Positions 1 to 7,819 of a stretch of 49,302 nucleotides of DNA are shown piece by piece. A model generated the notes under the pieces. That model made no database searches, was not told the DNA's origin, and worked only from the letters and a program-made list of their open reading frames with translations. The translations under genes and the position numbers were made by a program. The stretch is from Lachnospiraceae bacterium (GTDB taxonomy: Bacteria; Bacillota; Clostridia; Lachnospirales; Lachnospiraceae). The stretch covers positions 1 to 49,302 of the forward strand of contig JAEEOJ010000013.1 in the NCBI GenBank assembly GCA_016284175.1, in the 5' to 3' direction. The first letter of the stretch is position 1. Every line of letters begins with the position of its first letter.

Positions 1-172
1 TTAAAAGAAGACCCTCGCCGTTTTCATACGCCGCGATGCCTTCTTCAAATTCTTCACTGCCTTCTGTCAGAGTAAAATTTCTCATCGTCGCGCTGTCATG
101 CATGGTCAGACCGCAACTGTATCCTCCGCAGAATTCGTCACCTGTTAATTTTAATTCGCTTGAAATTTTCAT
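1..172 (-). CDS. Unknown protein, 3' part outside window (partial)
   Basis: An open frame reads leftward from an ATG at 172 and leaves the window after 57 codons without a stop. I do not recognise the family; the visible part is acidic, has two cysteines (GGYSC and an earlier one) and no signal peptide or membrane segment. No Shine-Dalgarno lies upstream. A TTGTTA-17-TATAAT promoter match on the same strand (-10 at 179-184) would put transcription start at or next to the ATG, so the mRNA could be leaderless, or the true start could be an internal ATG. It is divergent from the radical SAM gene at 264. Confidence 0.5.
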   Translation of the reverse strand, partial: MKISSELKLTGDEFCGGYSCGLTMHDSATMRNFTLTEGSEEFEEGIAAYENGEGLLL

Positions 173-178
173 AACTAA

Positions 179-207
179 ATTATAATTCGTTTGGCCGCGA
201 ATAACAA
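179..207 (-). promoter_or_regulatory. Possible promoter of the leftward partial gene
   Basis: On the minus strand TTGTTA (202-207) is followed after 17 bp by a consensus TATAAT (179-184). The predicted start lies within a few bases of the ATG at 172, which would leave almost no 5' leader. Seen by eye only. Confidence 0.35.
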
Positions 208-263
208 ATCAAATGATGGAAAAACCTTACCCGATTTGATAATATTTTTTTAGGAGAAGAATT

Positions 264-1124
264 ATGGCAAAATGCGAAATCTGTTTCAGACACTGTGAAA
301 TTAAAGAAGGCGGACTCGGTTTTTGCGGAGCAAGGACCATAAAAGAAGGAAAAGTTGTCGCTGAAAACTACGGCAAAATCACCGGTATAGCGCTCGACCC
401 CATCGAAAAAAAGCCCTTAAAACGTTTTCATCCCGGGAAAAACATTCTTTCCGTCGGAAGTTACGGTTGCAATCTGCGCTGTCCATTCTGTCAGAACTCC
501 GACATTTCCTGGGGTTTGGAAGTTTCCGAATGGAAATCTGAAGCAAGAAGAATCAGTCCTGATGAATTGGTTGAACTAGCACTTTCAATGAAGCCACGAG
601 ACAATATCGGTATAGCATTTACATACAACGAGCCTTTAATCGGTTATGAGTTCGTCCGCGACACAGCAAAGCTTTCGCACGAAGCAGGCCTTTTAAATGT
701 TCTGGTCACAAACGGAACTGCGGAAATATCTGTTTTACGAGAGCTTGAACCTTATATTGATGCAATGAATATCGATCTGAAAGGCTTTACCGCTGCCTTT
801 TACAGCAAGACATTAGGCGGAGATTTCGAAATGACCAAACGCTTCATCGAAGAAGCCGTAAAGTTCTGTCATGTCGAACTTACAACTCTTATTATCCCGA
901 GCGAAAACGATTCCGAAGAAGAAATGCGTGAAATCAGTTCGTGGATTCGCTCACTAAAAGACTCCGATGGCAACGAAATCGGCAAAAGCATTCCTCTTCA
1001 CATTTCCAGATTTTTCCCGCGCTTCCATATGCGCGATAAAGCTCCGACGGATGTTTCGCTTGTATATCATTTAGCCGATGTAGCAAGAGAAAATCTTGAT
1101 TATGTATATACCGGGAACTGCTAA
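264..1124 (+). CDS. amrS: AmrS-type radical SAM enzyme (AmmeMemoRadiSam family)
   Basis: A 286-residue cytoplasmic radical SAM protein. The [4Fe-4S]/SAM-binding motif CNLRCPFC is at residues 69-76 (Cys69, Cys73, Cys76). An N-terminal cysteine cluster (Cys4, Cys7, Cys11, Cys21) precedes it, the arrangement typical of AmrS proteins, formerly annotated as pyruvate formate-lyase activating enzyme homologues. The start has a good ribosome site (AGGAGAAG, 7 nt before ATG). The AmmeMemoRadiSam system is named from AMMECR1, Memo and the radical SAM protein; neither AMMECR1 nor Memo is encoded in this window, so the enzyme is a stand-alone gene here. The chemical reaction of the family is not settled. 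It could be transcribed together with trmB, 63 bp downstream. Confidence 0.85.
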   Translation: MAKCEICFRHCEIKEGGLGFCGARTIKEGKVVAENYGKITGIALDPIEKKPLKRFHPGKNILSVGSYGCNLRCPFCQNSDISWGLEVSEWKSEARRISPDELVELALSMKPRDNIGIAFTYNEPLIGYEFVRDTAKLSHEAGLLNVLVTNGTAEISVLRELEPYIDAMNIDLKGFTAAFYSKTLGGDFEMTKRFIEEAVKFCHVELTTLIIPSENDSEEEMREISSWIRSLKDSDGNEIGKSIPLHISRFFPRFHMRDKAPTDVSLVYHLADVARENLDYVYTGNC

Positions 1125-1187
1125 CCTCTTTTATTTGTTCCCTTTTTATGTATAATATCTTTTAGCACTTTATGAAAAGGAAGATTT

Positions 1188-1829
1188 ATGAGACTTAAAA
1201 ACGTACCCGGCTCAAAAGAATATATCGCTGCGAGCAACTTTGTAATACATGACGAAACCGAAAGAAAAGGAAAGGTGCGCGAGTACTTTGCCAACGACAA
1301 GCCCATACAGATAGAAATCGGAATGGGCAAGGGTCAGTTCATATATGAAATGGCACGTCAGAACCCTGACATCAATTTCGTCGGAATCGAAAAATACTCA
1401 TCGGTTCTTTTACGAGCTATCCAGAAAATGGAAGAAGAGCCGCTCCCCAACCTGATCTTCATCAGAATGGATGCGGAAGATATCACGGACGTTTTTGATG
1501 CGGGCGAAATTGATAAGATTTTCCTTAATTTTTCGGACCCCTGGCCCAAGGACAGACATGCTAAAAGAAGGCTTGAGAGCAGACAGTTTTTAAAACGCTA
1601 CGAAACCATCCTAAAAGATTCAGGTTTCATCGAATTTAAAACCGACAACAACGACCTTTTCGATTTTGCACTCGAAGAAGTTGAAGCTGCCGGCTGGAAA
1701 ATGATTGCATTCACAAGAGACCTTCACGCAGACGAAGAACTAGTAAAAGGAAACATAATGACCGAGTACGAAGCAAAGTTCTCCGCCATGGGAAATCCAA
1801 TCAATAAATATATTATTCAGAAACCATAA
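1188..1829 (+). CDS. trmB: tRNA (guanine-N7-)-methyltransferase
   Basis: 213 residues, the usual length for TrmB, which methylates G46 in the tRNA variable loop using S-adenosylmethionine. The SAM-binding loop IEIGMGKG is at residues 42-49, the acidic end of beta-2 follows at about 67, and the family signature DPWPKDRHAKRRL starts at residue 117. The ATG at 1188 follows AAGGAAG at a suitable distance. An isolated TATAAT lies at 1151-1156 with no convincing -35, so the gene may share the amrS transcript. The coding region ends immediately before a strong hairpin terminator. Confidence 0.95.
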   Translation: MRLKNVPGSKEYIAASNFVIHDETERKGKVREYFANDKPIQIEIGMGKGQFIYEMARQNPDINFVGIEKYSSVLLRAIQKMEEEPLPNLIFIRMDAEDITDVFDAGEIDKIFLNFSDPWPKDRHAKRRLESRQFLKRYETILKDSGFIEFKTDNNDLFDFALEEVEAAGWKMIAFTRDLHADEELVKGNIMTEYEAKFSAMGNPINKYIIQKP

Positions 1830-1835
1830 AAAAAG

Positions 1836-1857
1836 AGCCGGGATTTATCTCCCGGCT
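1836..1857. terminator. Bidirectional terminator between trmB and lipoprotein gene
   Basis: AGCCGGGA (1836-1843) and TCCCGGCT (1850-1857) form an 8-bp stem with a 6-nt loop, with A-rich sequence before and T-rich sequence after. It lies between two converging genes and can serve both. Confidence 0.85.
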
Positions 1858-1861
1858 TAAA

Positions 1862-2269
1862 TTATTTCATCTTAAAAATCATAGTTAAATCATCAGTCAT
1901 CTGTATCGTCATAATATCGCCGCTGATGGTCGCCGTGCTCATCTGGACTTTATTCGGACCGCTTGCGTTATCCCAGTAAAGTTCGTATATATCACCGTTT
2001 TTTACGACCGTTCCTGTATGATCTTTTCCGCTCATGGAAAATGTAAAAGTGTTTCCGTCCGATTCGAATTCCGGAACCTTAATACCGCTCACCTTATCCC
2101 ATACTCCCCAGAATCCGGTGAAACTTGTTGTTGTATTGTTGAGCGTGGACGAAACCACTTTCCATCTTGCGGTAATCGGGTCTCCGCCTGTATTTGCCGC
2201 GCAGGCACAAAGGCTGACAGCCAAGAAAAGTGCAAGAAAAACACTGAATATCTTTTTAATTCTTTTCAT
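1862..2269 (-). CDS. Predicted lipoprotein of unknown function
   Basis: 135 residues starting at 2269, chosen because AGGAGGG sits just upstream and the N-terminus (MKRIKKIF then a hydrophobic stretch) is a signal peptide. A longer in-frame extension to 2338 lacks both features and would overlap surE. The signal ends in a lipobox (LCAC), predicting lipid attachment at the Cys after LCA and a cell-surface location. The mature part is small, Thr/Ser rich and probably all-beta; it resembles small lipocalin-like or DUF-type surface proteins but I cannot name a family. It is the last gene of the leftward MFS-NUDIX-oxidoreductase-surE series, 25 bp after surE. Confidence 0.75.
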   Translation of the reverse strand: MKRIKKIFSVFLALFLAVSLCACAANTGGDPITARWKVVSSTLNNTTTSFTGFWGVWDKVSGIKVPEFESDGNTFTFSMSGKDHTGTVVKNGDIYELYWDNASGPNKVQMSTATISGDIMTIQMTDDLTMIFKMK

Positions 2270-2294
2270 TTTATCCCTCCTAAAAGAAATAAAT

Positions 2295-3011
2295 CTATCT
2301 GATATTATTAACCACTCCGACAGAGATGTACTTATCAACGACAGCTCTGAAGTCCGTACCGTCCTCGGCGTCTTCGTTGTAAATACCGTCCACTATGTAG
2401 AGTCTGGTACCGTCTTCTTTTTCTTCGAGCATTTTGTAGCGGTCGTGATAAAATGAATCCGAGGATGTTCCGACATCTCTTCGGATGCCTTTGCAATCCT
2501 CAATCTTTCCGCTCGGAAAATTGATATTTAAAATCTGATGTCTGTCTCTTTTAACATCGATATATTCTTCTAAAAGTTTTTTGAGATATGCATCGGTAAT
2601 ATCGTGGCATTTGTTGGCATCTTCCGACAAAGCAATTGCAATATATCCCTGAAATGCCGCTTCAAAGGCTGCGCCACAGGTGGCCGAGTACTGAATATCA
2701 GTAGCCACATTGTAACCGTAATTAATTCCCGAAAGTACAACATCGGGTTTGTAAGGCATTACGCTTAAGCTTCCGACTCTCACACAGTCCGCCGGAGTTC
2801 CGCTGCAGGCAAAAGCCTTTACTCCTTCCACTGGAAAATCATGTGCCTTAATCTCTACCGGCTCTCTTAATGTAATACTCTGTGAAGCCGCGCTTCGCTG
2901 GTGTGCGGGAGCGATTACCCACACTTCGCCAAAATTTTTAGCAACTTCAGCGAGCCTTATAAGGCCCTCTGCTTCTATTCCGTCATCATTTGTTATTAAT
3001 ATTGTTCTCAT
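2295..3011 (-). CDS. surE: 5'/3'-nucleotidase SurE
   Basis: 238 residues, normal for SurE, a metal-dependent nucleoside monophosphatase active on 5'- and 3'-nucleotides. The N-terminal TNDDG metal site (Asp9, Asp10), the APAHQRSA segment with the metal-binding Ser40, and the SGINYGYN segment are all present. It starts 2 bp after the stop of the FAD oxidoreductase gene, so it is translationally close to it in an operon. The ribosome site is TAGGAAAC. Cytoplasmic. Confidence 0.93.
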   Translation of the reverse strand: MRTILITNDDGIEAEGLIRLAEVAKNFGEVWVIAPAHQRSAASQSITLREPVEIKAHDFPVEGVKAFACSGTPADCVRVGSLSVMPYKPDVVLSGINYGYNVATDIQYSATCGAAFEAAFQGYIAIALSEDANKCHDITDAYLKKLLEEYIDVKRDRHQILNINFPSGKIEDCKGIRRDVGTSSDSFYHDRYKMLEEKEDGTRLYIVDGIYNEDAEDGTDFRAVVDKYISVGVVNNIR

Positions 3012-3013
3012 TT

Positions 3014-4642
3014 TTAGTTTCCTATTTTGCCTTTTATGTCGGTAATTTTTTCTTTTACGTCTTCTTTTACATCCGTTATCTTTCCCGCAATTTCGTTTAT
3101 GAACGGAAGCACGGGCTTATTTCTCTCTTCTATAATTTCAACTGCAGCTTTTCCCGTAAGCGCCGCCATCGGAAGTCCGCCGGGGTATCTTAACCAGTGA
3201 CCTGCTAAGAATACGTTTTCCACGCCTCTGACCTCTGCAGAAATATTGGCTTTTCTGCTGACCGCGGTTGTAATAAAACGCATGTACGAACCATTCGTGT
3301 CATTGTTTCTGGATGCATAAGTGTACGGAGTCCAAGTGTCGAGAATTTCCATTTTACCCTCGTACTGAGGATACTTTTTCACTATCTCCGCCATAATTGC
3401 CTTCGCAATGTTGTTCTTGGCCTGATAATATCTCTTCACATCGGACTTGTAGAGCTTCTTCCAGAATTTGAAATCCTTCACGTACTGAATGACCATCACC
3501 TGAACGACGGTCTTTCCCTCGGGCGCGATATAATCTCCGTATTCGCGGTAGTTTTTAAGATAAATTCTGTCGATTTTCTGCATACCTACTTCAATCGGAT
3601 TGCATTCAAATCCCAGGGAATCTCCAACCTCATAAAAGAGACCGTCCACCGAAAAAGCAACGTGAAAAGCCGAATACATCGGAAATTCTTCTCTGTGACC
3701 TCTGATGTATTTGAATACTCTCGGCTTATGGCCTTTCTTTCTGATTAACTTGGAGAAAGTGTATTTTAAGTCGCAGGCGCAGATAATGTAATCCGCCGTA
3801 ACTTCATCGCCGTTTTCGAAAATGATCTTTTCTGCCGTCTTGGTTTTTATTTTGGCTTTCTTTTCAATCTTAGGCAGTTTCTTTTTCTTTAAGGAAATCT
3901 GCTTTGCAGCCATGTTCGGCTCAATTTTACCGCCGGCCTCCAGATATGTTTTTATGAGATTGTCTGCGATTTTAATCGAACCGCCGTCGACAATGTCAGC
4001 GTTTCCGCTCGTAAAAAAACTGTATACGACGATAAGCCAGTAAGACTCGTATTCCTTCGCGGAAAAGTCTAAAAGAAGATTTCTTATTGCTTCGCTTTTA
4101 AATCTTCCGGCCCACTGCTCAATGTTTATTCCCATGTAAAGCACGGCGCGGCGCGCAAATTCAAAATGCGAGAGCACGGTTTCCGCTTCGTTCACCGTCT
4201 TGGCCAGTTTCGTGATATTTGAAAGATTGTATATAACATCGCGCGCAACATTTACGCAGTCTATGAAAAGATTAATCTCTTTCTCGTCTTCGGGCGAAAT
4301 CTCAAGCATTTCACGTCTGGTCTTTTCGGCGTCTCTCCACAATGTAACCCTTACACCGTTTGTTTCGGAAGAAATAAGATACGGTCTTTCAACGATTTTT
4401 GTCTCGTCGTTGATTACGCCCAGTTCCTTCCACATAAGGTTTGTCGGAGTATCCGCTGCCGTACCGGTCAGCCAGTGAAGGCAGTTATCTATCGCGTATC
4501 CGTTTCGATACCATCCGCTTAAGCTTCCGCCTAAAACCGAGTTTTTCTCATATATTGTTGTATCGTATCCGAGGCGCTGACCGTAAATTCCCGCAGAAAG
4601 TCCTGCCACGCCGCCTCCGATTATAGCTATTTTCTTACTCAT
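3014..4642 (-). CDS. CrtI-like FAD/NAD(P)-dependent oxidoreductase
   Basis: 542 residues with the N-terminal dinucleotide-binding motif GGGVAGLSAG (residues 9-18) followed by the family extension NSVLGGSLSGW, and a C-terminal AGHWLRYPGGLPMAA segment, the FAD-contacting region seen in phytoene desaturase and carotenoid isomerase relatives. The C-terminal 30 residues are Lys/Asp rich (repeated VKEKITDIKGK). The ATG overlaps the stop of the upstream NUDIX gene by 4 bp (ATGA), so translation is probably coupled. No carotenoid synthase (CrtB) or prenyltransferase is present, so a carotenoid role is not supported; the substrate is unknown. Confidence 0.8.
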   Translation of the reverse strand: MSKKIAIIGGGVAGLSAGIYGQRLGYDTTIYEKNSVLGGSLSGWYRNGYAIDNCLHWLTGTAADTPTNLMWKELGVINDETKIVERPYLISSETNGVRVTLWRDAEKTRREMLEISPEDEKEINLFIDCVNVARDVIYNLSNITKLAKTVNEAETVLSHFEFARRAVLYMGINIEQWAGRFKSEAIRNLLLDFSAKEYESYWLIVVYSFFTSGNADIVDGGSIKIADNLIKTYLEAGGKIEPNMAAKQISLKKKKLPKIEKKAKIKTKTAEKIIFENGDEVTADYIICACDLKYTFSKLIRKKGHKPRVFKYIRGHREEFPMYSAFHVAFSVDGLFYEVGDSLGFECNPIEVGMQKIDRIYLKNYREYGDYIAPEGKTVVQVMVIQYVKDFKFWKKLYKSDVKRYYQAKNNIAKAIMAEIVKKYPQYEGKMEILDTWTPYTYASRNNDTNGSYMRFITTAVSRKANISAEVRGVENVFLAGHWLRYPGGLPMAALTGKAAVEIIEERNKPVLPFINEIAGKITDVKEDVKEKITDIKGKIGN

Positions 4643-5178
4643 CTTAAATACTTGCCCGATTCGTTTACATGCGCACCATAATTTGCTCTCGAATCAAAAA
4701 TAAAATCTATCAGACTCGGATAATAGTTTATAAACTCTCCGTCTTTTATCATTCTTTTTATTTCTTCTCTTGAGGCCCATTTTACGGCCTGAACCTCTTC
4801 TTCCTGGAGTTTCAGACTCTCTAAATCCAGATCCTCTTCGAGGAAATAATAATCATCAAAGCCGTGAACGAAATTGATCGTAAAATGAGCCCGCACATCC
4901 GATAAATCTCTCTTTAATCCGAGCTCTTCGAACAGCTCTCTTTCGGCACTCATTCTCGAAGTTTCGCCGGCTTTTGTATGTCCGCCGATGGAAAGATCCC
5001 AGAGATTGGGCCATGTTCTCTTAAAAGACTGTCTCTGCTGAATGAGCATTTCTCCCTTTGAATTAAAGATGCAGATATGCATTACGCAGGTGTACGCATC
5101 GTCTTCAAACTCCGCGCCGCGGTCCATTCTTTTACCGGTCAATTGTCTGTCTATATCATAAACGTCCCAGATTTCCAT
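4639..5178 (-). CDS. NUDIX hydrolase
   Basis: 179 residues with a complete NUDIX box from Gly66 to Leu88 (Gly66, Glu72, Arg80-Glu81, Glu84-Glu85, Gly87). The surrounding sequence (IQQRQSFKRTWPNLWDLS) resembles isopentenyl-diphosphate isomerase type NUDIX proteins, but the catalytic Cys of the isomerase (TNxCCSHP-type segment) is replaced by DLSIGGH, so this is expected to be a hydrolase of a nucleoside diphosphate derivative, not an isomerase. AAGGAAAAA precedes the ATG. It is 7 bp after the MFS gene and overlaps the oxidoreductase gene by 4 bp. Confidence 0.88.
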   Translation of the reverse strand: MEIWDVYDIDRQLTGKRMDRGAEFEDDAYTCVMHICIFNSKGEMLIQQRQSFKRTWPNLWDLSIGGHTKAGETSRMSAERELFEELGLKRDLSDVRAHFTINFVHGFDDYYFLEEDLDLESLKLQEEEVQAVKWASREEIKRMIKDGEFINYYPSLIDFIFDSRANYGAHVNESGKYLR

Positions 5179-5185
5179 TTTTTCC

Positions 5186-6382
5186 TTACGCTTTCTTAGG
5201 TACTTTTTTCATCATAGGGTAAATTGCAATCACAACTATTCCGACACCGACGAGACAAACTGCCACGCCGACTAAAATCATGGTCTTTACTCCGAATGCA
5301 TCAAGAAGTTTTCCGCAGATTAAGTTGCTGAAAACACCGCCTAAGGTAATCGCGGAATTAATAAACGCCTGGCCTTTTACTTTATCGTTTTCTGCCATTA
5401 CATTATCCGCAAAATACGCTGCCACGGGGATAAACACCGCATACGCGAACATCTGGAATGACTGGCTTACGTACATTCCGATCATCGATGTCGCAAAAAT
5501 CAAAATCGCGGTTTTTAAAAAGAAAGACACTGCGGAAAAAACAAGCATATGTCTTTCGCTGATTTTCTTAAGCACATATCCGATAAGTGCCATTACAGGA
5601 AGTTCGAGAATCGCCTGTAAAAATGTGGCATATCCGAGCTGCGTTTCGTTTCCGCCCAAACTCCTTATTATCTGGATCATAAAATCATTAATCATGTTGT
5701 GGGCAAAGAAGCAGCACGCGGTTCCGATTAAAAATACGATAAAGAACGGATACTTTTTCACAAAAGCAAAGAACCCGCTTCCTTGTGTTTCTTTTATGAT
5801 CTCGGAGACCTCTTCGGTTTCTTCGGTCTTTGGCTTTTTAAAGAAAAATACATGTATAACCATAACCGTCATCGCAGCTATGGTCACATATAAAATCACA
5901 TTTGTTCCGTAGTTTTCAACCGCTTTCCCTAAGAAAAAACTTGTTACCGCAAAGCCCGCGGAGCCTAAGCCTCTGGCGAGTCCGAAGTTAATGTTGCAGC
6001 CTGCCTTGGCATATTCGAAATTCATTGCAATCATCATAGGCATATACACGAACTGAATCGTATACATCAAAACGAAGATGGCGAAAATAGGCACTTTTTC
6101 TGTATTTACAAAAACTAATGTAAGCGAACCGAGTAATAAGAAAAGTGATGAGAACATTACCGTCAGGCGGTTTGTAAGAAACTTTCCGCGATCGATTATA
6201 CCTGCCACCAGTGGCTGGCCGATTACCGACAGGATATTTGAAATGGCTAAAGCAATGCCGACCTGCGTATTTGTAAATCCTTTGTCCAAAAGGAAAACGG
6301 CCGCATATGCGTGAATAGTGCAGAATGCGACAAAATACAAAACATTTATGAGCGTATATCTTAATGTCCAGAATTTCTTCAT
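5186..6382 (-). CDS. MFS transporter (LacY/MFS_1_like type)
   Basis: 398 residues, about 12 predicted membrane helices in two halves with a cytoplasmic loop near residues 190-205 (Lys/Glu rich). The N-terminal pattern (FCTIHAYAAVFLLDKGFTN, then a GIIDRG loop after helix 2) fits the proton-linked sugar/nucleoside branch of the major facilitator superfamily. Substrate unknown. It is the first gene of the leftward operon; its start is preceded by AAGAGAA and lies about 20 bp beyond a hairpin that follows the antiporter gene, so expression may come partly from read-through. Confidence 0.85.
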   Translation of the reverse strand: MKKFWTLRYTLINVLYFVAFCTIHAYAAVFLLDKGFTNTQVGIALAISNILSVIGQPLVAGIIDRGKFLTNRLTVMFSSLFLLLGSLTLVFVNTEKVPIFAIFVLMYTIQFVYMPMMIAMNFEYAKAGCNINFGLARGLGSAGFAVTSFFLGKAVENYGTNVILYVTIAAMTVMVIHVFFFKKPKTEETEEVSEIIKETQGSGFFAFVKKYPFFIVFLIGTACCFFAHNMINDFMIQIIRSLGGNETQLGYATFLQAILELPVMALIGYVLKKISERHMLVFSAVSFFLKTAILIFATSMIGMYVSQSFQMFAYAVFIPVAAYFADNVMAENDKVKGQAFINSAITLGGVFSNLICGKLLDAFGVKTMILVGVAVCLVGVGIVVIAIYPMMKKVPKKA

Positions 6383-6404
6383 TAAATTCTCTTTCTTCTA
6401 TAAA

Positions 6405-6434
6405 AAAATGACCTTAGCGTAATAAGGTCATTTT
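6405..6434 (-). terminator. Hairpin terminator after the antiporter gene
   Basis: A 12-bp perfect stem (6405-6416 with 6423-6434, core AATGACCTTA) and a 6-nt loop. Read leftward it is followed by a T-rich run, so it ends the antiporter transcript and separates it from the MFS operon. The hairpin could also act as a leader structure for the MFS gene if read through. Confidence 0.75.
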
Positions 6435-6466
6435 AATATCCATAAGACTTTTTTTCAACCGAAACG

Positions 6467-7651
6467 TCATAACTGCTCTGTTTCGGGCCACTTCGAATAA
6501 AGTACTTTCAACAGAATCGGCGTAAGCACCGACGAAGTGATAATTAAAAGGATAACCGATGTGAAGTAAACGGGATCAAGAAGTCCGACATTCATACCTT
6601 TCTGCGATACAATCAGGGCAACTTCGCCTCTGGTCATCATTCCGACACCGATTTTTAATGCATGCTTCATCGGTGTTCTGCAAATCTTTGCAAACAGTCC
6701 GCAGCCTATAATCTTTGAAAGAAGAGCTACCGCCACGAAACAAAGCGAGAAAAGAAGTATTTCTCCGTTAATATTTTTAATATTTGTCTTTAATCCGATA
6801 CTTGCGAAGAAAATCGGTCCGAATAAAACGTATGAATTGATATCCATTCTTCTTGCAATGAATTCCGAGTCGTGGATATTGCAAAGGATGATACCTGCAA
6901 GGTATGCACCCGTGATATCTGCTATTCCGAAGTATTTCTCCGCACAGTATGCCATGATAAGACAGAAGGCCAGTCCGGCTATCGTAATTCGGCGCGAATG
7001 CGGGTATCTCTGGTCGACTTTCTTGAAAATTCTGTATGCGAAAAATCCGCCGACAATCGAAATACATGTGAAAAGAACCGTGTTGCAAACGACCGTTATG
7101 GGCTTTGCCGCGGAATCATAAAATCCGATAACTACGGTCAAAACTATCATACCGATTACGTCATCGATAATTGCCGCATTAAGAATCGTGGTTCCGATCT
7201 TTCCTTTTAAATAGCCCATTTCGCGAAGCGACTCGACCGTTATCGAAACACTCGTTGCGGTCATAATCGTTCCCATAAACAAAGCTTTGAAGAACTGTTC
7301 GCTTCCGATTTTGTCAAATCCGTAAAAACAAAAATAAAGAAGAGTTCCGCCCACAAGAGGAACAAAAACTCCGGCGCACGCGATACCGAATGCCATGGGT
7401 CCTGTTTTTACGAGGTCTTTTAAATTTGTTTCAAGTCCTGCGGAGAACATCAGGAGAATTACGCCGATTTCCGCCATCTGCAGAATAAAATCATTGGTCT
7501 GTACCCATCCTAAAAGACACGGACCGATTAAAAGACCGGCAATTATTTCTCCGACAACCTGCGGCGCCTTGCATTTTCTGGCTATCAGTCCGAAAAGCTT
7601 GGCAACGATGATGATTATCGCAAGATCTTTAAATATACTGTATGCTTCCAT
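6467..7651 (-). CDS. Monovalent cation:proton antiporter, CPA2 family
   Basis: 394 residues, 12-13 predicted membrane helices. The adjacent aspartates in NAAIIDDVIG (transmembrane segment 5) are the ion-binding pair of electrogenic CPA2 exchangers. The family motifs GEIIAGLLIGP and the repeated glycine-rich helices are present. It lacks the C-terminal TrkA-N/RCK regulatory domain of Kef channels, so it is a bare exchanger, probably Na+/H+ or K+/H+. Single-gene transcription unit: divergent from the ABC operon and followed by a hairpin terminator. SD is modest (GGAAG, about 11 nt before ATG). Confidence 0.88.
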   Translation of the reverse strand: MEAYSIFKDLAIIIIVAKLFGLIARKCKAPQVVGEIIAGLLIGPCLLGWVQTNDFILQMAEIGVILLMFSAGLETNLKDLVKTGPMAFGIACAGVFVPLVGGTLLYFCFYGFDKIGSEQFFKALFMGTIMTATSVSITVESLREMGYLKGKIGTTILNAAIIDDVIGMIVLTVVIGFYDSAAKPITVVCNTVLFTCISIVGGFFAYRIFKKVDQRYPHSRRITIAGLAFCLIMAYCAEKYFGIADITGAYLAGIILCNIHDSEFIARRMDINSYVLFGPIFFASIGLKTNIKNINGEILLFSLCFVAVALLSKIIGCGLFAKICRTPMKHALKIGVGMMTRGEVALIVSQKGMNVGLLDPVYFTSVILLIITSSVLTPILLKVLYSKWPETEQL

Positions 7652-7768
7652 TTCCTAAAAATCTTCCAAAATTCCGACAACAATTTATCGTTTCATATAA
7701 TGCGCCTTTTATTTGGATTATTCAAGTCTTTTATAAATAATGTTATTTTAAAAATTTTTTCCGGGTAA

Positions 7769-7799
7769 TTGACTCGTCCCCAAGGACCGAGTTTATACT
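7769..7799 (+). promoter_or_regulatory. MerR-type promoter/operator of the ABC operon
   Basis: TTGACT (7769-7774) and TATACT (7794-7799) are separated by 19 bp rather than 17. The spacer region carries a dyad: ACTCG and TCC (7772-7779) mirror GGA and CGAGT (7784-7792). A long spacer with a centred dyad is the architecture of MerR-family activated promoters. A MerR-type gene lies downstream at 10802-11281. TTTATA with a 17-bp spacer is an alternative reading of the -10. Confidence 0.6.
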
Positions 7800-7819
7800 C
7801 TGCTTAAGGAGGAAAAAAC

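Noticed and set aside
2034-2456. 140-residue rightward ORF across the lipoprotein and surE end
   Set aside because: Overlaps two good leftward genes including the strong AGGAGGG start.
3014-4642. Carotenoid pathway role
   Set aside because: Only a CrtI-like fold is present; no phytoene synthase or prenyltransferase in the window.
4639-5178. Isopentenyl-diphosphate isomerase
   Set aside because: NUDIX box is intact but the isomerase catalytic Cys segment is absent.
5280-5912. 210-residue rightward ORF inside the MFS gene
   Set aside because: Antisense of a clear transporter; no ribosome site.
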